Shown here: positions 1-7,919 of the stretch, in pieces
Layout of the letters: each line of letters opens with the position of its first letter
How positions within the stretch are numbered: position 1 is the stretch's first letter
DNA from: Corynebacterium jeikeium
Lineage (GTDB): Bacteria; Actinomycetota; Actinomycetes; Mycobacteriales; Mycobacteriaceae
Direction: 5' to 3'
Assembly: GCA_003955985.1 (NCBI GenBank)
Contig: CP033784.1
Span: forward strand, 2,108,001 to 2,172,000
DNA: 64,000 nt
The notes under the pieces: generated by a model
Database searches by the model: none
What the model was told of the DNA's origin: nothing
The model's input: the letters and a program-made list of their open reading frames with translations, nothing else
Program-made: the position numbers and the translations under genes

Positions 1-258
1 ACGCTTCCGATCCCCCGGATCCATGCCCGGGTTGGCCTCCGCCCACAAATCAGCGAGCGAAGAGGTGCGCCCCACATCGGGCATGACATCCTCGTAGACG
101 TTGACTTCCTGATCCGGAATCAGTTCCGCGAGCACCCCACGAACCTTCTCAGCAGCCGATTGGCTGCCCTCAGCATCCGTGTAGACGAAGATGCGCACGA
201 CCCACGGCAGCGTCTTATCGTGGGACAGCGTTCCTGCTGAGGCGAATTCCTTACTCAT
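1..258 (-). CDS. Conserved hypothetical protein, N-terminal part only
   Basis: An open frame starts at an ATG (complement of 256-258) and runs off the left edge without a stop. The visible 86 residues begin MSKEFASAGTLSHDKTLPWV and continue with a short alternating hydrophobic stretch (VVRIFVYTDAEG), then an acidic segment rich in Asp and Glu. No membrane span or signal peptide is visible. The frame has normal GC-rich corynebacterial codon use, so it looks like a real gene. I do not recognise the family and give no function. It is transcribed toward the edge, away from the tRNA genes to its right, which lie on the same strand and end in their own terminator. Confidence 0.6.
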   Translation of the reverse strand, partial: MSKEFASAGTLSHDKTLPWVVRIFVYTDAEGSQSAAEKVRGVLAELIPDQEVNVYEDVMPDVGRTSSLADLWAEANPGMDPGDRKR

Positions 259-380
259 GCACAACATCCTATCCGCTAGGGTGTGTACGCGGTTTAATTT
301 CCCCCACTTTAAGGCTTTCGCACGGCTCGATGCACTGTGCTTTACGACGATCCCCGCGACAAACACCTGGTAAAACAAAG

Positions 381-410
381 AATCCCCAGCCCGTTTCCGG
401 ACTGGGGATT
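381..410 (-). terminator. Rho-independent terminator of the tRNA-Asp/tRNA-Phe unit
   Basis: Perfect 9-bp arms AATCCCCAG and CTGGGGATT with a 12-base loop, lying directly after tRNA-Phe on the minus strand. The T-rich tract that follows is broken (CTTTGTTTT). Confidence 0.75.
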
Positions 411-415
411 AATTG

Positions 416-488
416 TGGCCAGAAGCGGGATCGAACCGCTGACCTTCCACTTTTCAGGCGGACGCTCTACCGACTGAGCTATCTGGCC
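416..488 (-). tRNA. tRNA-Phe (GAA)
   Basis: The minus strand folds into a complete cloverleaf: acceptor GGCCAGA/TCTGGCC, D arm GCTC...GAGC, anticodon loop CTGAAAA with anticodon GAA, and a T arm with GGTTCGATCC. The CCA end is not encoded. It lies about 20 bases downstream of tRNA-Asp on the same strand and is probably co-transcribed with it. Confidence 0.95.
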
Positions 489-507
489 AGACTTGAATTT
501 AATCAAG

Positions 508-584
508 TGGCGACCCTGACGGGACTTGAACCCGCGACCTCCGCCGTGACAGGGCGGCGCGCTAACCAACTGCGCCACAGGGCC
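508..584 (-). tRNA. tRNA-Asp (GTC), copy 1
   Basis: Cloverleaf on the minus strand with acceptor GGCCCTG/CAGGGTC, anticodon loop CTGTCAC (anticodon GTC) and T loop GGTTCAAGTC. The genome encodes the CCA end (508-510). The 74-base body is identical, base for base, to the second copy at 2455-2528, while the flanks differ. The two copies lie on either side of an insertion sequence. Confidence 0.95.
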
Positions 585-797
585 TTAAATGCCGTGCTCA
601 ACTTTCTGGATTACCAGCGCTGTGCACGAGTTGTTACTCTACAGAACAGCGCTGAACATAAGCAAATCGCCAGTTCATGGCAGATATTTTAAGTTGAAAA
701 CTGACATCCAGCCCCGGGTCTCGGGGCATCCTAGACTGTGGCAAAAGCTCTCCCCACCAAACCCGGGTAAAGCCCCCCCCTCTCCCCCAGTGACACC

Positions 798-993
798 GAT
801 GCGAGTTACTGACTACGTTTATGACTGGCGGCGTTGGGGCGATGCAAGTTACTGACTACGTTTATGACAAAAATAGCCCGAAAAATGGCCTGAAAGTGTC
901 ATAAACTCATACAGTTTCACATTTGCAGCCCGTAGTTTTTGGCTTCTCACCAGTCACCATCTTGAGAGTCAGACACACTTTTTGTCCATTACC
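798..993 (+). repeat. Miniature repeat element, copy A, right end resembling IS1249 terminal repeats
   Basis: The unit GTTACTGACTACGTTTATGA occurs twice (804-823 and 848-867). An internal inverted pair follows, TTTATGACA (861-869) and TGTCATAAA (897-905). Next come CATACAGTTTCACATTTGCA and a right end (971-993) reading GACACACTTTTTGTCCATTA. That end matches the terminal repeat of the insertion sequence at 23128-24533. The same order of blocks occurs in inverted orientation at 45490-45770. No left end is visible. The stretch 585-797 shows no gene and only a C-rich run near 772-789. Confidence 0.7.
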
Positions 994-1004
994 CACGCCG
1001 ACGC

Positions 1005-2383
1005 GGGTTAAGTAAAGAAAAGTGTGTCCGCATGCCACCATAACCCCAGACCACACACCACAAATCACCAAAGAATAGCTCCCCGAAAGCTATTACCCAC
1101 ACCATCCCGCACCTCCGGCCACATTTGTGCTAACCGCACACCGGTTGGATTAAAGGATGACCACCAACCGCCCCAGCTGCCCACTATGCGGCAACAACAC
1201 AAAAAAAACGGCACCACCAGCAAATCAACCACCCGTTGGCGCTGCACCCACTGCGGACACTCCTTTACCCGCAACACCCAAACCCACAACAAAAACACCG
1301 CCACCATGGCTTTGTTCATCCAATGGGCCACCGGCACCCAATCTCTAACCACCTTCGCCGCACACCATGGCGTAACCAGGCAAACCATGCACCACCGATT
1401 CCGATGGTGCTGGTGGATCATCCCCACACCCACCATCGACTCATTCCGCATCCATGACCAAATCTTCCTCGACGCGACCTATCTAAAGTCCGGATGCCTC
1501 CTGATCGCAGCCAGTAAAACCCACGTCATCAACTGGACCTGGGCCAGACACGAAACCACCGCCGCCTACACCGAACTCCTACGCCCCATTGCCGCACCAC
1601 TAATCGCAGTCACAGACGGCGGACAAGGTGCCCAATCAGCCATCCACCACTGCTGGCCAACAACACGCATCCAACGCTGCCTCGTCCACGCCCAACGAAC
1701 AGTCCGCCGCCACACCACCAGCAACCCCCGCACCGATGCCGGCAAAACCCTCTACCGCCTAGCCCTGAAACTCACTCGCATCACCGACCTTGACCAAGCA
1801 TCCACATGGGTCGCCCACCTGCACGAATTCGACCACACCTACCGGGAATGGATGAACGAGAAAACCACCATCAAAGACCCCGTTACCGGCGCCTACACCA
1901 AGGTCTACACCCACCAACGCGTCCGAGCGGCCTATCAATCATTGCTATCTCTGCACCGCAGAGACCTGCTGTTTACCTACCTGCAACCCCCACCAACAAC
2001 CATCGACCCCGACAACCTTGCAGCAACAACAAACAGCCTCGAAGGTGGCATCAACGCCCCCATAAAAGAACTAGCCCGCAGACACCGCGGACTATCACTA
2101 CCGCATCAACGCACAGTGATGGATTGGTGGCTGTATCTACATACAGAAGTCCCTGACGATCCGGTCAAGATCGCCAGGGACCAACGATGGGGTCAAGACG
2201 CACTTTCCACAGCAACAGACCTGATCACCCACAACACCACAGCCACTACCAATGACATCGGTGCACCAGCAGAATACGACACCGCCATCGACACCAGCTA
2301 CCAACACAACCTCGGCATCCAAAAAGGCTGGATCAAATAACCGCAACACGCCCGGAAAAGACACACTTTTCTTTACTTAACCC
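1005..2383 (+). mobile_element. IS1249-like insertion sequence (IS-A), IS256 family
   Basis: The element is bounded by perfect 24-bp inverted repeats (1005-1028 and 2360-2383; outer part GGGTTAAGTAAAGAAAAGTG). The same 7 bp, CCGACGC, lies on both sides (998-1004 and 2385-2391), which probably marks the target duplication, although the right copy is offset by one C. It holds one transposase gene, which is broken by a reading-frame change. It lies just outside the right end of repeat copy A and between two identical tRNA-Asp genes. Its terminal repeats resemble those of IS-B at 23128 but are not identical to them. Confidence 0.9.
1157..2340 (+). CDS. IS1249-family transposase with a frame break in an A8 run
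   Basis: A DDE-type transposase of the mutator (IS256) superfamily. The ATG at 1157 follows AAAGG and gives MTTNRPSCPLCGNNTKK in one frame. After the eight A bases at 1201-1208 the match continues in the -1 frame with KNGTTSKSTTRWRCTHCGHS, completing a CxxC...CxxC zinc ribbon. Beyond this the frame is open to 2340. Conserved blocks include DQIFLDATY, VTDGGQGAQSAI, RCLVHAQR and TNSLEGGIN, which are shared with the transposase at 23290. A 438-aa frame opening at 1024 lacks the first CxxC of the ribbon and is less likely. Either the protein is made by -1 slippage on the A run, or the copy is inactivated by a one-base loss. Confidence 0.8.
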
Positions 2384-2410
2384 CCCGACGCCCAGCGCAC
2401 CACTAACCAA

Positions 2411-2447
2411 AAGCAAAAAACGCCAGCTCCAACCGGAACTGGCGTTT
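2411..2447 (-). terminator. Terminator of the tRNA-Glu/tRNA-Asp unit
   Basis: Arms AAACGCCAG and CTGGCGTTT, followed on the minus strand by a run of T (complement of 2411-2420). It lies 8 bases downstream of tRNA-Asp copy 2. This unit therefore ends before the insertion sequence, and the Asp/Phe pair beyond the element needs its own promoter. Confidence 0.8.
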
Positions 2448-2454
2448 AGAATTG

Positions 2455-2528
2455 CGACCCTGACGGGACTTGAACCCGCGACCTCCGCCGTGACAGGGCG
2501 GCGCGCTAACCAACTGCGCCACAGGGCC
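2455..2528 (-). tRNA. tRNA-Asp (GTC), copy 2
   Basis: The same 74-base cloverleaf as copy 1 at 511-584, with anticodon GTC. Unlike copy 1 it does not encode CCA (the three bases after the discriminator read CAA). It lies about 17 bases downstream of tRNA-Glu on the same strand. Confidence 0.95.
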
Positions 2529-2542
2529 ATCATGATTTTTAG

Positions 2543-2618
2543 TGGTACTCCCAACGGGATTCGAACCCGTGTTGCCGCCGTGAAAGGGCGGAGTCCTAGG
2601 CCTCTAGACGATGGGAGC
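2543..2618 (-). tRNA. tRNA-Glu (TTC)
   Basis: Cloverleaf on the minus strand with acceptor GCTCCCA/TGGGAGT, anticodon loop CTTTCAC (anticodon TTC), T loop GGTTCGAATC, and an encoded CCA (2543-2545). It is the first gene of the Glu-Asp unit. The promoter should lie to its right, in 2620-2700. Confidence 0.95.
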
Positions 2619-2818
2619 CCGACTTAACGCTGCAAAGAGTTGCCCACTCAGTGGCACACTCCGCGTACACCTGCAGTGTATGAACATTGCATTTGCGCGC
2701 GCTCTTGGCAACGTAAAGAACTATAGAGGATAAGTACCCTTTTCCCAAAATCCACGGTTGAACTGGAGTTTCTTACTATTTCCGCGGACGCTACTAGTAC
2801 TCAGATAAGCTCGCAACT

Positions 2819-3349
2819 ATGGCAATTCCGGATTTCATTGTTCAGCTCCGTGAAAAAGTGGGCCACGCTCCGCTCTGGCTCCCCGGTGTCACGGCTATCG
2901 TCATTCGCGATGTTCCGCCGAATGCACCGATGTACGCCTTGCCCGAGGTCTTGCTGGTTCGTCGCTCCGATAATGGTGAATGGACCCCAGTCACCGGAAT
3001 TATCGACCCGGACGAGCAGCCTCACGACGCCGCCGTGCGAGAGGTAAAGGAAGAAACGGGACTCGATGTCACAGTTGAGGCCCTGCTTGGAACTGGCGCC
3101 GTTGGCCCTATCGAACACCTCAACGGCGATGTTTCCTCATATCTGGATATCTCCATGCGCTGCAGTGTTGTTGGCGACGACGTCCCCTATGTCGCTGATG
3201 ATGAATCCACTGATGTCGGATGGTTCCAGATCTCACAGATGCCACCGATGAAGCCACGCTTCCGCTTGATAGTCGCCGATGCAGTGGCGCAGCTTAAGCA
3301 CCCGGCGGGCTTCAAGCCACGGATGGGCTACCACAAGCGGGAGAAGTAG
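2819..3349 (+). CDS. Nudix hydrolase
   Basis: A 176-aa soluble protein with a complete Nudix box: Gly60, Glu66, Arg74-Glu75, Glu78-Glu79 and Gly81 (core AAVREVKEETGL). The box binds the divalent metal used to cleave a nucleoside diphosphate linked to another group. The substrate cannot be told from the box. The N-terminal part (VTAIVIRD, VLLVRRSDNGEWTPVTG) is the usual substrate-binding sheet. The start at 2819 has no strong ribosome binding site. The gene stands alone, facing away from the tRNA-Glu unit, and ends at a hairpin shared with tRNA-Lys. Confidence 0.9.
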   Translation: MAIPDFIVQLREKVGHAPLWLPGVTAIVIRDVPPNAPMYALPEVLLVRRSDNGEWTPVTGIIDPDEQPHDAAVREVKEETGLDVTVEALLGTGAVGPIEHLNGDVSSYLDISMRCSVVGDDVPYVADDESTDVGWFQISQMPPMKPRFRLIVADAVAQLKHPAGFKPRMGYHKREK

Positions 3350-3383
3350 GTGCCACAGAGGGCAAATACAGGCAAGATACTAC

Positions 3384-3415
3384 AAAACCCCAGGCTGTTG
3401 ATGACCTGGGGTTTT
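3384..3415. terminator. Bidirectional terminator between the Nudix gene and tRNA-Lys
   Basis: Arms AAAACCCCAGG and CCTGGGGTTTT with a 10-base loop. T runs form on both strands, so it can end the Nudix transcript (plus) and the tRNA-Lys transcript (minus). Confidence 0.85.
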
Positions 3416-3424
3416 GCGTGCTTG

Positions 3425-3497
3425 TGGGCCCTGCGGGGCTCGAACCCGCGACCTGCGGATTAAAAGTCCGTAGCTCTACCAGCTGAGCTAAAGGCCC
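3425..3497 (-). tRNA. tRNA-Lys (TTT)
   Basis: Cloverleaf on the minus strand: acceptor GGGCCTT/AGGGCCC (with a G-T pair), D arm GCTC...GAGC, anticodon loop CTTTTAA (anticodon TTT) and T loop GGTTCGAGCC. CCA is not encoded. The divergent spacer 3498-3713 to cydA must carry both promoters. I see no clear operator in it. Confidence 0.95.
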
Positions 3498-3713
3498 GCG
3501 CAACAAAATAGCCTAGCAATTACGCGCTTGTTTTTAATAATTGCCCTCCGGAGTTTTGCCCTGCCCGCGTCGATAAGTTCACGCCCCGGAACTTTTTACC
3601 CCTCCTGTCCGACTGAATTAATAAGCAGGAATACTGCGGACACTTGATGCAGGCTTCGACAAATCCGTCGGAGTACACGCATCGTTTATGTCTACTTTTT
3701 CAGTCGAGGAAAC

Positions 3714-5303
3714 ATGGATGTCGTCGATATATCTCGTTGGCAATTTGGCATAACCACCGTCTACCACTTCATTTTTGTCCCGCTGACAATTGGTCTAGCT
3801 CCGCTCGTCGCGCTCATGCAGACACTGTGGGCCACGACGAAAAATGACCTCTGGTACCGAGCGACACGATTTTTCGGCACCATCTTCATTATTAACTTCG
3901 CCATGGGCGTAGCCACGGGTATCGTCCAGGAATTCCAGTTCGGTATGAACTGGTCGGAGTACTCCCGCATGATCGGTGATGTCTTCGGCGGCCCGCTGGC
4001 TCTTGAAGGACTCATCGCGTTCTTCCTGGAATCCACCTTCCTGGGCCTATGGATTTTCGGCTGGGGGCGTATCCCCACCTGGATGCACACGCTCTCGATT
4101 TGGATTGTCGCTATTGCGGTGAATATCTCGGCGTATTTCATCATCGTCGCCAATTCGTTCATGCAGCATCCTGTAGGCGCGGTCTACAACCCGGAAACCG
4201 GCCGCGCAGAGCTTACAGACTTTGGCGCACTGTTGACCAACTCCACTGCCTTGGCAGCTTTCCCGCATGCCGTGGCCAGCTCTTTCCTTACCGCCGGCAC
4301 GCTCGTTGTCGGCGTCAGTGGCTGGTGGCTGGTTCAGAGCCGCCGCGGTGGCCAGAGCAATACTGTTCACGAACGGACGTTTCACAAGTCCATGAAGGTC
4401 GGGCTCTGGACAACTGTGCTCAGCTCGCTGGCGGTGTTTATCACCGGCGATATCCAGGCCAAGCTTATGTTCGAGCAGCAGCCGATGAAGATGGCATCGG
4501 CCGAGTCCCTGTGCCACACGCAGACAGATCCAATGTTCTCGATTCTGACCGTCGGTACGCACAACAATTGCGACTCGGTGCTGCATCTCATCGAGGTGCC
4601 ATGGGTGCTGCCTTTCCTGGCCGAGGGCAAGTTCAGTGGCGTCACGCTCCAGGGCGTGCAGGACCTGCAAGAAAAAGCTGAGGCGGTCTTCGGCCCAGGC
4701 AATTACTCTCCGAATCTGTTCGTCACATACTGGTCTTTCCGCGCCATGATTGGGCTCATGGTCGGTTCTCTGGCTATCGCGTTTTTCGCTTGGCTATTTA
4801 CTCGCAAGGGGCGCGTGCCGACGGGCAAGCGAGCCCGCATTTTCGCCGCTTGCAGTATCCTCGCGATTCCGTTCCCGTTCTTGGCCAGCAGCGCTGGCTG
4901 GATCTTTACGGAGATGGGCCGTCAGCCCTGGATTGTGCACCCGAACCCGGATCACGCGGGCGACCCGCGCACCGAGCTGATTCGCATGACCGTCGATATG
5001 GGTGTGTCCGACCACGCACCGGCCACGGTGATTATCACCCTGGTGGGCTTTACCCTGCTCTACCTGCTTTTGGCAGTGGTGTGGTTCTGGTTGATTCGCC
5101 GCGCAGTTATTGCCGGACCTCCGACCGAATCCGCTGAGGCTATCAACGCCATCGGCAATGACCCCGAGCACGCTGGCCCGTCGTCACCAATCGCTACCAA
5201 TCTGGGCGCGATCATCTCGTCTCCGGTTCGATTCAACAAGGTCCATGCCCAGTCCGCTGCCAGCCCCGACTCCGAAGTCTCCGCGACTGAGGACACAAAG
5301 TAG
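3714..5303 (+). CDS. cydA: Cytochrome bd quinol oxidase subunit I
   Basis: CydA (529 aa) carries the haems of the bd-type terminal oxidase, which reduces oxygen to water with electrons from menaquinol in the cell membrane. Visible landmarks are His18 (haem b595 ligand), Glu98 and Glu106 in the FLEST helix, His185 (FPHAVASS) and the TEMGRQPW block. About nine hydrophobic helices can be traced. The start ATG at 3714 follows GAGGAAAC. The last 60 or so residues form a low-complexity polar tail outside the core family. cydB follows after 19 bases, and cydD/cydC are further downstream, giving a four-gene cyd locus. Confidence 0.97.
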   Translation: MDVVDISRWQFGITTVYHFIFVPLTIGLAPLVALMQTLWATTKNDLWYRATRFFGTIFIINFAMGVATGIVQEFQFGMNWSEYSRMIGDVFGGPLALEGLIAFFLESTFLGLWIFGWGRIPTWMHTLSIWIVAIAVNISAYFIIVANSFMQHPVGAVYNPETGRAELTDFGALLTNSTALAAFPHAVASSFLTAGTLVVGVSGWWLVQSRRGGQSNTVHERTFHKSMKVGLWTTVLSSLAVFITGDIQAKLMFEQQPMKMASAESLCHTQTDPMFSILTVGTHNNCDSVLHLIEVPWVLPFLAEGKFSGVTLQGVQDLQEKAEAVFGPGNYSPNLFVTYWSFRAMIGLMVGSLAIAFFAWLFTRKGRVPTGKRARIFAACSILAIPFPFLASSAGWIFTEMGRQPWIVHPNPDHAGDPRTELIRMTVDMGVSDHAPATVIITLVGFTLLYLLLAVVWFWLIRRAVIAGPPTESAEAINAIGNDPEHAGPSSPIATNLGAIISSPVRFNKVHAQSAASPDSEVSATEDTK

Positions 5304-5322
5304 ATAAGGATGTATCTCTGAC

Positions 5323-6339
5323 ATGTTCGGATTAGATCTTCCCGTTTTGTGGTTTGTCCTGATCGCGTTCCTGTTCGCCGGCTACTTCCTTCTCGAGGGC
5401 TTTGACTTCGGCGTCGGAATGCTGCTGCCGTTCGTTGGCCGCGATGAACCGCGTCGTAAAGCGATGCTCGGAACTATCGGGCCGGTATGGGACGGCAACG
5501 AAGTGTGGCTAATTACCGCTGGCGGCGCGCTCTTCGCGGCGTTTCCGGAATGGTATGCGTCTATGTTTTCCGGCTTCTACCTGCCGCTCTTCCTGATTCT
5601 GGTGGCGTTGATTGTCCGTATCGTCGGGCTGGAATGGCGCTTCAAAGTCAACGATGAGCACTGGCGCGCCTGGTGCGACCGCGCGATTATCTTCGGCTCC
5701 TGGCTGCCTCCAATTCTGTGGGGCGTAGCGGTCGCGAACCTGGTGCGCGGTGTCCCGCTGAATGCCGACAAGAACTTGGACTCCGGCTTTAGTACCCTGC
5801 TCGGGTTGCTGAACCCGTACGCCCTGGTCGGCGGGATTGCGTTTGCGGCTGTGTTCGCTCTTCACGCAGTTACGTTCCTGCGGCTGAAGACCGCCGGCAA
5901 GCTACGCGACGAGGTCGGCAACGCCGCTCGAATTCCGGCACTGTCGGCGCTGATATTTGGCGGCGTGTTCCTCATCTGGACACAGCTGGGCTACGGAAAG
6001 ACCTGGCTGTGGGCTGTTGTCGTCATCGCCGTCGCGGGGTTGGTCATTGCCATCTCCGCAACCGTAGGCAACCGCGATGGCATCGCTTTTTCCGCAACCG
6101 CCGTCACCGTGACTGCCGTCACCACCGTTGTCTTCGGCGCCATGTACCCGTACCTGATGCCGACGACGCTTGCCGACGGAGTCTCCCTCGATATCTGGAA
6201 TTCCGCCTCTAACCCCTACACGCTGAAAATCATGACCTGGACCGCGCTGGTGATTACCCCACTGGTGATTGCCTACCAGGCGTGGACATACTGGGTATTC
6301 CGCAAGCGGTTGATGGCTGAACGTAAGGTCTCACAGTAG
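5323..6339 (+). CDS. cydB: Cytochrome bd quinol oxidase subunit II
   Basis: CydB (338 aa) is the second integral membrane subunit of the bd oxidase. The N-terminus (LEGFDFGVGMLLPF) and GPVWDGNEVWLITAGGALFAAFP are family hallmarks. Eight or so hydrophobic helices follow, ending in a short cytoplasmic tail. The ATG at 5323 lies 19 bases after the cydA stop, with an AAGGA-type ribosome binding site, so the two are surely co-transcribed. The gene is of usual length and nothing in it looks broken. Confidence 0.97.
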   Translation: MFGLDLPVLWFVLIAFLFAGYFLLEGFDFGVGMLLPFVGRDEPRRKAMLGTIGPVWDGNEVWLITAGGALFAAFPEWYASMFSGFYLPLFLILVALIVRIVGLEWRFKVNDEHWRAWCDRAIIFGSWLPPILWGVAVANLVRGVPLNADKNLDSGFSTLLGLLNPYALVGGIAFAAVFALHAVTFLRLKTAGKLRDEVGNAARIPALSALIFGGVFLIWTQLGYGKTWLWAVVVIAVAGLVIAISATVGNRDGIAFSATAVTVTAVTTVVFGAMYPYLMPTTLADGVSLDIWNSASNPYTLKIMTWTALVITPLVIAYQAWTYWVFRKRLMAERKVSQ

Positions 6340-6368
6340 ACCGTCCGTTGGAGGTTAGTTTCTAAAAA

Positions 6369-7919
6369 GTGGCACCTGTCGATCCGAAACTATTCAAGCT
6401 GTCGGCCCCAGCCTGGCGTTGGGTCATTTTCGCGGGCGCACTGACCGCCGCGAGCACAGGTGCCACAATCGCGTTGGGGCTGGCAATCGGCACTATTACG
6501 GCGCAGGTTCTGGGTGAGGCAACTCCTAATTGGACATTATTCGCGCTGATAGCCACGGCCGCTGTACTCGTTCGGGTGGCCTGCTCCTACGCGCTCGTGC
6601 GTTTCGGCCAATCTGCGGGTGCACGCGTGGCCACAGACCTGCGCAGCCGGGCACTGCGAGCCCTGGCTCTGCGCGATCCTCGCACTGTCGACACCGCGCA
6701 CTGGCGCGCATTGCTTTCGGTCGGGCTCGATGGTGTGGCCGTCTACGTGGCGGAATTCCTCCCCGCACTGGTGGCCGCAGCGCTGGCTACCCCGATGGCA
6801 CTGGTCGCAGTCGCATGGTTGGACCTCCCATCGGTTGCCATCGCGGTTGTCACGCTGCCACTCATTCCACTGTTCATGTGGCTGGTAGGTCGCCTCACTG
6901 AGGGCCGCACAGAACGCCGTCTGGCCGACATCGGCACGGTGCGTGGTCAGATTCTCGACCTGGTCATCGGCCTGCCAACGCTCAAAGCGCACAACATGGC
7001 CGACACCCCCAGCGAGGAAATCAAGCGCCTGTCGACCCGCCACCGGAAATCCACCATGGAGGTCCTGCGCATCGCTTTCCTATCCGCGTCGGTCCTGGAA
7101 TTCCTCACCACCCTGTCAATCGCCCTCATCGCCGTCGGCATCGGTTTCCGACTTCTGGGAGGCCACATGACGCTGGCAACCGGCCTGGCAGTGCTCATCA
7201 TCGCCCCAGAAATCTATGGCCCGGTGCGCCAGGTTGGCCAGAAATTCCACGCCGCCCAGGACGGTGTGGTCGCTGCCACCGAAGTCACGGAACTGTTAGA
7301 CAAGGACGCTGGCCAGACTCCAAACTCCACAGACACCACCTCTGAAACTGTGGAAGAGGTGGCCGAAGGAACGTCGTCAAGCAGTGTCCACAGCGCCCCC
7401 ACGGTCGTGTTCGAACGCCTTTCCGCGCCGGGGCGAGACGGCGTGCGGCCAAGTGAATTAAGCGCCATCGCGCAGCCAGGCACAGTGACGGTGCTGGCGG
7501 GGCCGAACGGCGTGGGCAAGACGACAGCGCTGCTTGCGGTCGCCGGCATCGTGCACGAGGGGTTGGAAGGCTCCGTAACTATTCGCGACGGCCAGCGCAT
7601 TCTCCGTGACCAGGATCTGCTGCGGCGCATCGCGTGGCTGCCCCAGCGCCCAGTGTTGGACGCAGCGACGGTGGGAGACAATTCGCGGCGCTCGCTCGGG
7701 CAACGTCAGCGGGAGGCGCTTCGGCGCGAGCTTGCCGACGACACCCGCGACCTCGTCCTCCTCGATGAACCGACAGCTCACCTGGATACCGACAGTGCGC
7801 AGTCCGTGATTAGGCTCCTGCACGCACGTGCCCGGCGCGGAGCCACAGTGATTGCCACCAGCCATGATCCGCTGTTGATTGCGGCCGCCGACGGCGTGGT
7901 GGAGGTGCAGTCGCGATGA
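6369..7919 (+). CDS. cydD: Heterodimeric ABC exporter CydD, with shortened nucleotide-binding domain
   Basis: CydD (516 aa) pairs with CydC to form the thiol/haem exporter needed to assemble bd oxidase. Residues 1 to about 320 hold six membrane helices. The ATPase part has Walker A (GPNGVGKTTAL), a Q-loop (WLPQRP) and Walker B (LVLLDEPTAHLD). Between TVGDN and Walker B, only about 25 residues remain where family members have about 60. The LSGGQ signature is replaced by RSLGQRQREALRREL. The frame is intact, so this is an in-frame loss of the helical subdomain. The start is GTG at 6369 with GGAGG about 15 bases upstream, a rather long gap. Its TGA overlaps the cydC start. Confidence 0.9.
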   Translation: MAPVDPKLFKLSAPAWRWVIFAGALTAASTGATIALGLAIGTITAQVLGEATPNWTLFALIATAAVLVRVACSYALVRFGQSAGARVATDLRSRALRALALRDPRTVDTAHWRALLSVGLDGVAVYVAEFLPALVAAALATPMALVAVAWLDLPSVAIAVVTLPLIPLFMWLVGRLTEGRTERRLADIGTVRGQILDLVIGLPTLKAHNMADTPSEEIKRLSTRHRKSTMEVLRIAFLSASVLEFLTTLSIALIAVGIGFRLLGGHMTLATGLAVLIIAPEIYGPVRQVGQKFHAAQDGVVAATEVTELLDKDAGQTPNSTDTTSETVEEVAEGTSSSSVHSAPTVVFERLSAPGRDGVRPSELSAIAQPGTVTVLAGPNGVGKTTALLAVAGIVHEGLEGSVTIRDGQRILRDQDLLRRIAWLPQRPVLDAATVGDNSRRSLGQRQREALRRELADDTRDLVLLDEPTAHLDTDSAQSVIRLLHARARRGATVIATSHDPLLIAAADGVVEVQSR

